From assembly GCA_000433335.1 (NCBI GenBank), contig HF996700.1:1-11317 (forward strand): DNA of 11,317 nucleotides, written 5' to 3'. Below, in pieces: positions 8,201-11,317 of this stretch. Made by a program: the position numbers and the translations under genes. The number at the start of each line of letters is the position of its first letter. The stretch's first letter is position 1. The DNA is from Clostridium sp. CAG:1219 (lineage in GTDB: Bacteria > Bacillota > Clostridia > TANB77 > CAG-465). The notes below the pieces were generated by a model. That model did not search any database, had not been told where the DNA came from, and saw only the letters and a list, made by a program, of their open reading frames with translations.

Positions 8201-8710
8201 TATAATATGTATCTATCTCTATTAGAAAAAGCACTTGAAGAAGAAAAACAACAAAGTGAAGAAAAAGGAATAGAAAAAGAGAAGAAATGTAAAATAGTTG
8301 AAGAAAACCAAATTTCTTCTGAAGTAAAAATAGAACTTGGTGTGTCAGCATATATAAGTGATAGCTATATTCAAGATACAGTTCAAAAAATTGCTATGTA
8401 TCAAAAAATATCTGATATTAAAACTAGTGAGGATGCACTAGATATTATAGATGAATTAATAGATAGATATGGTGAACCTCCAAGAGAAGTAGAAAACCTA
8501 ATTAAAATAGTAGAAATAAGGAATATATGTAGAGAACTTGGTATAACTAAAATATGTAAAGTCTGTGAAAATTTATTTATCGAACCTGGTAATTTAAGAT
8601 ACCCGTTGACAAATAAATTCTCTAATGATATACTAGTCAATGTGCAGAGAGTACTGTCAAATCTTAAAAATTATTTGATAAGTAACAATGTAGAAAAAGG
8701 GGAGCAATAG
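5252..8710 (+). CDS. mfd: Transcription-repair coupling factor Mfd
   Basis: DNA translocase that dislodges RNA polymerase stalled at lesions and recruits UvrA for nucleotide-excision repair. The N-terminal UvrB-like part spans about 1-340. The RNA-polymerase-interacting (CarD-like) domain begins NVGDLVVHENHGIG (from 489) and runs to about 545. The translocase shows ELTDDQ (611-616), Walker A GDVGYGKT (639-646, K645), the DEEH box (740-743), TATPIP (766-771) and the arginine-finger motif RGRVGRS (912-918). A Lys/Glu-rich linker (about 995-1025) leads to the C-terminal TRCF domain (about 1030-1140), which contains the DRYGEPP stretch. At 1152 residues it is close to the E. coli enzyme (1148). 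The start is supported by an AAGGTAGGG ribosome site (5233-5241), and 36 bases separate it from ligA. No strong promoter lies in that gap, so read-through from ligA is likely. Its stop is one base before the next start codon. Confidence 0.97.
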   Translation: MNLLLNSLNGNLNYIKALNTKKNILVSGLTDSAKAFFALATCVSSNESGLIVTKSIQSAKKMAYDLEFFSSEHEVCFLPNVPINYYEVSTQSHEIENERIGIFRKIKDGKRVIVVTTVDAIVESVLEESLNIDSNTKIKVGTNTSIEELTELFLKLGYVRYDKVEGKGTFSIRGDIVDIFPVNMEMPCRIELDFETVDNIRTFDVLTQRSVDTLREISICQTDENVISKQKIQDVISKLNKDLQNVSQKLKESILEDIEKFERDDYKNIINKYFYLFQKNDYTLLDFFINMKFNIFFDEYDRLLEKSQNLVYENIEIINHLKNSEYIIEEYVNKYIPLEKIYDKNFRENKCFVLQKLDSTLINNIEKVCINTKEALFFRESFNTLEDDILKKKNEVIIISLLTEVRKNQVAGFLDSKNIAYKKIDNLEEIKTADTNIYIMRGFLSAGFESSELEFCLIAEASFNFSMKSRKRNKKEAKGSDILSYEDLNVGDLVVHENHGIGKYLGIESVNVQGVIKDYIKLQYAGSSTLYVPVTQLDLVKKYDTEDAEKVKLNTLNGKTWEKTKSKVKGYVKEVAKDLIKLYAVRERKNGFSFAKDTPWQKEFEDSFEYELTDDQKRAISEIKEDMESSQIMDRLLCGDVGYGKTEVALRVSFKAVMSGKQVAYLVPTTVLCLQQYKTFKDRMEKFGVKVEMLCRFKTKAEQTKILEELKQGKIDVIIGTHRLLSKDVIYKNLGFLVIDEEHRFGVAAKEEIKKLKENIDVLSMTATPIPRTLNMSLIGVRKMSNLTSPPIDRLPVHTYVLEYDELVIAEAIKKELLRDGQVYYLSNRVENIEEVAKKVKTLAGKEARVAVAHGRMQPSQVEDIMLDFINHDIDILVCTTILESGIDIPNANLIIVENADRLGLAQLYQIRGRVGRSNRLAYAYITYEKDKQISEISEKRLKAIKDFTEFGSGYKIALRDLELRGAGSLLGNLQHGHMVSVGYNMYLSLLEKALEEEKQQSEEKGIEKEKKCKIVEENQISSEVKIELGVSAYISDSYIQDTVQKIAMYQKISDIKTSEDALDIIDELIDRYGEPPREVENLIKIVEIRNICRELGITKICKVCENLFIEPGNLRYPLTNKFSNDILVNVQRVLSNLKNYLISNNVEKGEQ
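8606..8634 (+). promoter_or_regulatory. Intragenic promoter within the 3' end of mfd
   Basis: A perfect -35 box TTGACA (8606-8611), a 17-base spacer and TATACT (8629-8634, one mismatch to consensus) lie inside the mfd coding region, 77 bases before the next ATG. Transcription would begin near 8641 and give a leader of about 70 bases for the PrsA-like gene. By sequence it matches the consensus as closely as the pgsA promoter (11 of 12 positions). It is coding sequence, so chance occurrence is possible. Confidence 0.65.
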
Positions 8711-8711
8711 T

Positions 8712-10067
8712 ATGAGTAATAATCAAAAAAAATCTAAGAAAAACAATACAAACAAACCTCAAACAGCTAAAAAAACCAATACAGAAGTAAAAGAAAAAGA
8801 GGAAGTAAAAGTTGAAGAAGTAAAAGCAACACCAAAGAAAGAAGAAAAAAAAGTAGTAAAAAATGAAACAAAAAAAGTAGAGAAAAAAGAAACTAAAAAA
8901 GAAGAAAAGAAAGTAGAAGAATTAAAAGAAGTAAAGAAAGATGAAGAAAAGAAGGCAGAAGTTAAAATAAGCAAAGTTAACACTGACAAAGTTGTTATAT
9001 TTAGTATAGTTGGATTTTGTATACTTGTTGCACTTGGAGTATTTTTCTTCGTATTTTATAAATCAAACTATGAGGCAGTTGTAGATACTGACTATGGTAT
9101 GGTAAATAAAAATGAATATACCGTGTACTATAAAATGTTTGCACCAATGCTTGAATATTATGGATATCAATCTACACAAATACCAAGTGTTATAGCAAAT
9201 AAAGCAGGCACTGATAAAATAATTCTTGCTAAAGCAAAAGAAGCAAATGTAACATTATCTGATGAAGATAAGGCTGCAATAGATAAAGTATTTTCTGACA
9301 AAGATCAAATATCTACATGGCAACAATCAGGAATAAATATATCAATTCTTAGAAAATTATATGAAGAGGATTATATAATAACAGCATATATAAATAAACT
9401 TGCAAAAGATGCTAGTGATGAAGATATATTAAAATATATTAAAGAAACTTATGGAGAAAATGCTGACTTATATGAATATAATACAAGACATATTTTACTT
9501 AAAACTACTACAACAGGAGAAGATGGCACTTCAAGTAAAATGAGCGATGAACAAAAAGCTACAGTATTTGCTAAAGCACAAGGTTTGCTTGCAAGAGCTC
9601 TTGCAGGGGAAGATTTTGCAACACTAGCAAAGGAAAATTCAGAAGATGGAACTGCATCTGATGGAGGAGCATTTACATTCTATGATGGTGATTCAATATA
9701 TGAGGAATATGAAAAAGCTTCTAAATCTCTTGAAGCTGGTCAAGTTTATGCACAAATAGTTGAAACTGACGCTGGATATCATATTATTAAATTAGATTCA
9801 AAAGTTGAAAATGGTAGATCAAAATCTAGTACAATAAGATCTTCTTATGCAAATGAAAAAGTAAATAATTTAAGTACTTCAGAAAAAATAGATATAAAAA
9901 CTGATGTATTAAATAAATTAATAGAAACTATAACAGGAGTAGCAACTACTACTGATACAGATGATAGTACTTCTGATGCAACTGATAGTACTGATGCAAG
10001 TACACAATCTACAGATTCTACTACGCAAGAATCAACTCAAGAAGAAACTCCAGTAGTTACTGAATAA
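8712..10067 (+). CDS. Membrane-anchored PrsA-like peptidyl-prolyl isomerase (parvulin)
   Basis: Predicted extracytoplasmic folding factor that helps secreted proteins mature after export. Residues 1-92 are an unusual low-complexity Lys/Glu/Val tail. One membrane helix follows (about 93-117), then a SurA/PrsA-like N-terminal chaperone region (about 120-255), a parvulin (rotamase) domain (about 257-365) with the conserved histidines H260 (TRHILLK) and H357 (GYHIIKL) and the DGGAF element (317-321), and a Thr/Ser/Asp/Gln-rich tail (about 411-451). Positive charge before the helix implies N-in, C-out topology. Usual PrsA proteins are lipoproteins with a signal peptide; here no lipobox is seen, because the only helix cysteine, C103, is preceded by Phe. 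At 451 residues it is longer than classical PrsA (about 290) because of both tails. Its GGGGAG ribosome site lies within the mfd 3' end, and only one base separates the genes. It ends in tandem TAA codons. The foldase family is well supported; its clients are unknown. Confidence 0.88.
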   Translation: MSNNQKKSKKNNTNKPQTAKKTNTEVKEKEEVKVEEVKATPKKEEKKVVKNETKKVEKKETKKEEKKVEELKEVKKDEEKKAEVKISKVNTDKVVIFSIVGFCILVALGVFFFVFYKSNYEAVVDTDYGMVNKNEYTVYYKMFAPMLEYYGYQSTQIPSVIANKAGTDKIILAKAKEANVTLSDEDKAAIDKVFSDKDQISTWQQSGINISILRKLYEEDYIITAYINKLAKDASDEDILKYIKETYGENADLYEYNTRHILLKTTTTGEDGTSSKMSDEQKATVFAKAQGLLARALAGEDFATLAKENSEDGTASDGGAFTFYDGDSIYEEYEKASKSLEAGQVYAQIVETDAGYHIIKLDSKVENGRSKSSTIRSSYANEKVNNLSTSEKIDIKTDVLNKLIETITGVATTTDTDDSTSDATDSTDASTQSTDSTTQESTQEETPVVTE

Positions 10068-10101
10068 TAAAAGAGTTTATTTAAAATCATAGGAGTAATA
10101 T

Positions 10102-10920
10102 ATGTTAATAACAAGTAAGTCAAATGAAAAAGTTAAATTTGTTAAAAGTTTAAATGACAAAAAGTTTAGACAAAAAAATAACGCATATTATCTAGAAGGT
10201 TTGAAAGTAACTTATGAAATATTAAATAGTGAAGAAGCGGTAAATATTTTATTTATCGCTTATTCTAGTGAAATTCTACTAAAAAATAAGTGTGAAAAAT
10301 TTAATGAAAAAGAACTTTTAAACTTATGTCTTAAAAAAAATATACAAATAATAGATATAGCAGAAAATATTTTTAAAGATATGTGCGAAACAGTAACTCC
10401 GCAAGGAATTCTTTGTGTTATTAAAAATATTGCAAAGGATATAAGAGAAGAATTAATAAAAAATAAAGAAAAAAATGTCTTTATATTAGATGGAGTACAG
10501 GATCCTGGTAATATAGGAACAATAGTAAGAAATGCTGTTGCATTTGATATAAAAAATATAATATGCTTAAATAATACAACAGATGTATTTTCGCCTAAGT
10601 CTTTAAGATCTACTATGGGAACTATTTTAAAGGTTAATATTTTTTACGCTCATAACGAAGATGAAATATTTAAAATATTAAAAGATATAGAATACTGTTT
10701 AGTTGGTACTTCACTTTCATCAAGCATTGATATTGATAAACTAGAGTTTGACAAAAGCTACGCTTTTATCCTTGGAAATGAAGCAAATGGTGTAAGAGAT
10801 GAAGTGCTTGAAAAATGTGAGAAAAACATAAAAATAAAAATGACAGATAAAATAGATTCTCTAAACGTTTCTGTAGCATCTGGAATAATTGGATATTATC
10901 AATATATAAATAAAAAATAG
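10102..10920 (+). CDS. SpoU/TrmH-family RNA 2'-O-ribose methyltransferase
   Basis: Transfers a methyl group from S-adenosylmethionine to a ribose 2'-hydroxyl of rRNA or tRNA, using the trefoil-knot SPOUT fold. The N-terminal part (about 1-110) is a substrate-binding domain like that of RlmB/YsgA, with the QGILCVI transition at 101-107. The catalytic domain has all three SpoU motifs: motif 1 VQDPGNIGTIVRNA (132-145, with N137 and R143), motif 2 ILGNEANGV (223-231, with E227), and motif 3 SLNVSVASG (253-261, with N255). At 272 residues it is typical of the YsgA/RlmB group. The ATG is preceded by AGGAG at 10091-10095. It lies 34 bases after the PrsA-like gene, with no terminator between, so cotranscription is likely, from the mfd-internal promoter or by read-through. 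The exact RNA target (23S rRNA or tRNA) cannot be read from sequence. Residue 94 is followed by a short linker rather than a knot insertion, and nothing looks broken. Confidence 0.92.
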   Translation: MLITSKSNEKVKFVKSLNDKKFRQKNNAYYLEGLKVTYEILNSEEAVNILFIAYSSEILLKNKCEKFNEKELLNLCLKKNIQIIDIAENIFKDMCETVTPQGILCVIKNIAKDIREELIKNKEKNVFILDGVQDPGNIGTIVRNAVAFDIKNIICLNNTTDVFSPKSLRSTMGTILKVNIFYAHNEDEIFKILKDIEYCLVGTSLSSSIDIDKLEFDKSYAFILGNEANGVRDEVLEKCEKNIKIKMTDKIDSLNVSVASGIIGYYQYINKK

Positions 10921-10978
10921 TTTTTTTAAATTGTATAAAAATCATAAAAATGCTAAAAATATATATAAGCTACGTTAT

Positions 10979-10985
10979 AGGAGGT
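10979..10985 (+). promoter_or_regulatory. Ribosome binding site that fixes the DUF378 start
   Basis: AGGAGGT, a perfect Shine-Dalgarno sequence, lies 6 bases before ATG 10992. An in-frame ATG at 10950 would place this site inside the coding region and has no comparable site of its own, so 10992 is the better start. Confidence 0.88.
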
Positions 10986-10991
10986 ATTTTT

Positions 10992-11213
10992 ATGAAAGTA
11001 TTAAATGCAATTGCACTAGCCTTAGTTATTATAGGAGCAATAAACTGGGGATGTATAGGTGTTTTTGGAATTGATCTTGTTGCATCAATTTTTGGAGGTA
11101 CAGCATCACTAATAAGTAGAATAATATATACAGTTGTAGGTCTTGCTGGAATATGGTGTTTTTCATTTTTTGGAAAAGTTGATGAAGAAGAAGTAAGCAG
11201 AGAAACAGTATAG
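10992..11213 (+). CDS. DUF378 family small membrane protein (YuzA-like)
   Basis: A 73-residue protein of unknown function with the recognisable DUF378 pattern. Residues 1-30 form the first hydrophobic helix with the signature GAINWG (18-23) followed by GVFGIDLVA. A short Gly/Ser turn (FGGTASLISR, 33-42) leads to a second helix (about 43-60) with VVGLAGIW. The acidic tail from about 62 to 73 (KVDEEEVSRETV) is probably cytoplasmic. The family is widespread in Firmicutes, usually 60-80 residues, and no biochemical role is established to my knowledge. The start at 10992 rather than 10950 follows from the perfect ribosome site. I see no strong promoter in the 71-base gap after the methyltransferase gene: TTGTAT at 10931 has only a poor -10 partner. 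It may therefore be read through from upstream or use a weak promoter. It ends at a strong terminator. Confidence 0.87.
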   Translation: MKVLNAIALALVIIGAINWGCIGVFGIDLVASIFGGTASLISRIIYTVVGLAGIWCFSFFGKVDEEEVSRETV

Positions 11214-11233
11214 TAGCTTTAAAAATTATTTTT

Positions 11234-11275
11234 TAGCCAAAGGTGAGTTTTAATTTGCCTTTGGCTATTTTGTTT
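11234..11275 (+). terminator. Strong Rho-independent terminator after the DUF378 gene
   Basis: A perfect 10-base-pair stem pairs TAGCCAAAGG (11234-11243) with CCTTTGGCTA (11258-11267) around a 14-base loop. It is followed by TTTTGTTT (11268-11275). It starts 20 bases after the stop codon and is the only strong terminator downstream of ligA, so it may end the whole ligA-to-DUF378 run. Confidence 0.92.
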
Positions 11276-11292
11276 GATAAAAACTAGTTTTG

Positions 11293-11307
11293 TGAAAAAT
11301 ATTTTCA
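11293..11307. repeat. Small A/T inverted repeat near the window edge
   Basis: TGAAAA (11293-11298) and TTTTCA (11302-11307) are inverted copies separated by ATA. It could be an operator or part of the promoter region of a gene starting beyond the window. In DNA this AT-rich it could equally be chance. Confidence 0.25.
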
Positions 11308-11317
11308 AAAGTATTTA

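Noticed and set aside
8725..8876. Runs of seven to eight A in the Lys-rich start of the PrsA-like gene as slippage or phase-variation sites
   Set aside because: Similar or longer A runs occur elsewhere in the window (for example nine A near 5311 in mfd), so they reflect base composition and lysine codons rather than a special switch.
279..8989. Several minus-strand open frames of 61-145 codons opposite pgsA, ligA, mfd and the PrsA-like gene
   Set aside because: They lie wholly or mainly opposite well-identified genes. Their translations are low-complexity Ser/Leu/Phe-rich strings mirroring A-rich sense codons, and they have no recognisable domain or convincing ribosome site.
9009..9032. C103 of the PrsA-like protein as a lipoprotein cysteine
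   Set aside because: The residue before it is Phe, which does not fit a lipobox. It also lies in the middle of the hydrophobic helix after a 92-residue charged tail, unlike a signal peptide.
10911..10931. T-run right after the methyltransferase stop codon as a terminator
   Set aside because: The only pairing available is A-run with T-run around the TAG stop. There is no GC-containing stem, so termination would be weak at best.
10950..10991. Upstream ATG extending the DUF378 protein by 14 residues
   Set aside because: The perfect AGGAGGT at 10979-10985 would fall inside the coding region, and DUF378 proteins typically begin just before the first helix, as with ATG 10992.
1..11317. CRISPR arrays, insertion sequences, tRNA/rRNA genes or riboswitches
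   Set aside because: I saw no regularly spaced repeats, transposase-like reading frames, cloverleaf or conserved RNA motifs. The non-coding gaps are short and explained by promoters, ribosome sites and terminators.

Overview
The window is very AT-rich, with A/T-dominated codon use, strong AGGAGG-type ribosome sites, short intergenic gaps and sigma-A-like promoters. Together with a CapA/CapB/CpsB-type tyrosine-phosphorylation module, an NAD-dependent ligase and an mfd-prsA neighbour pair, this points to a low-GC Firmicute, most likely a clostridial (possibly uncultured gut) lineage. That placement is an inference from gene content and composition. All nine genes lie on the + strand, all appear intact, and no gene-free stretch exceeds 300 bases.

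Layout: (1) Positions 1-60 hold the terminator of an upstream gene. (2) Positions 97-858 form a single-gene unit: a near-consensus promoter, pgsA (phosphatidylglycerophosphate synthase) and a probable terminator. (3) Positions 889-3129 form a self-contained three-gene operon with its own promoter and terminator: a Wzz/YveK-type chain-length and kinase-activator membrane protein, a cytoplasmic BY-family tyrosine autokinase (CpsD/YwqD), and a PHP-family phosphotyrosine phosphatase (CpsB/YwqE). No glycosyltransferase, polymerase or flippase follows, so the regulatory module stands apart from any polysaccharide cluster here. (4) Positions 3155-10920 carry a co-directional run: ligA, mfd, a membrane-anchored PrsA-like foldase and a SpoU/TrmH-family RNA 2'-O-methyltransferase. 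A near-perfect promoter inside the 3' end of mfd probably gives prsA-trmH independent expression. (5) Positions 10979-11275 hold a 73-residue DUF378 membrane protein with a strong ribosome site and a strong terminator. The last 42 bases are non-coding and contain only a small A/T inverted repeat.

Functionally the window is mostly housekeeping: phospholipid synthesis, surface-polymer control by tyrosine phosphorylation, DNA ligation, transcription-coupled repair, extracytoplasmic protein folding and RNA modification. I see no mobile element, CRISPR array, tRNA, rRNA or clear horizontal-transfer signature, and no wholly new system. The points most worth a second look are the orphan kinase/phosphatase operon, a sliding-clamp-motif-like peptide at the N-terminus of LigA, the unusual topology of the PrsA-like protein, and the promoter buried in mfd.
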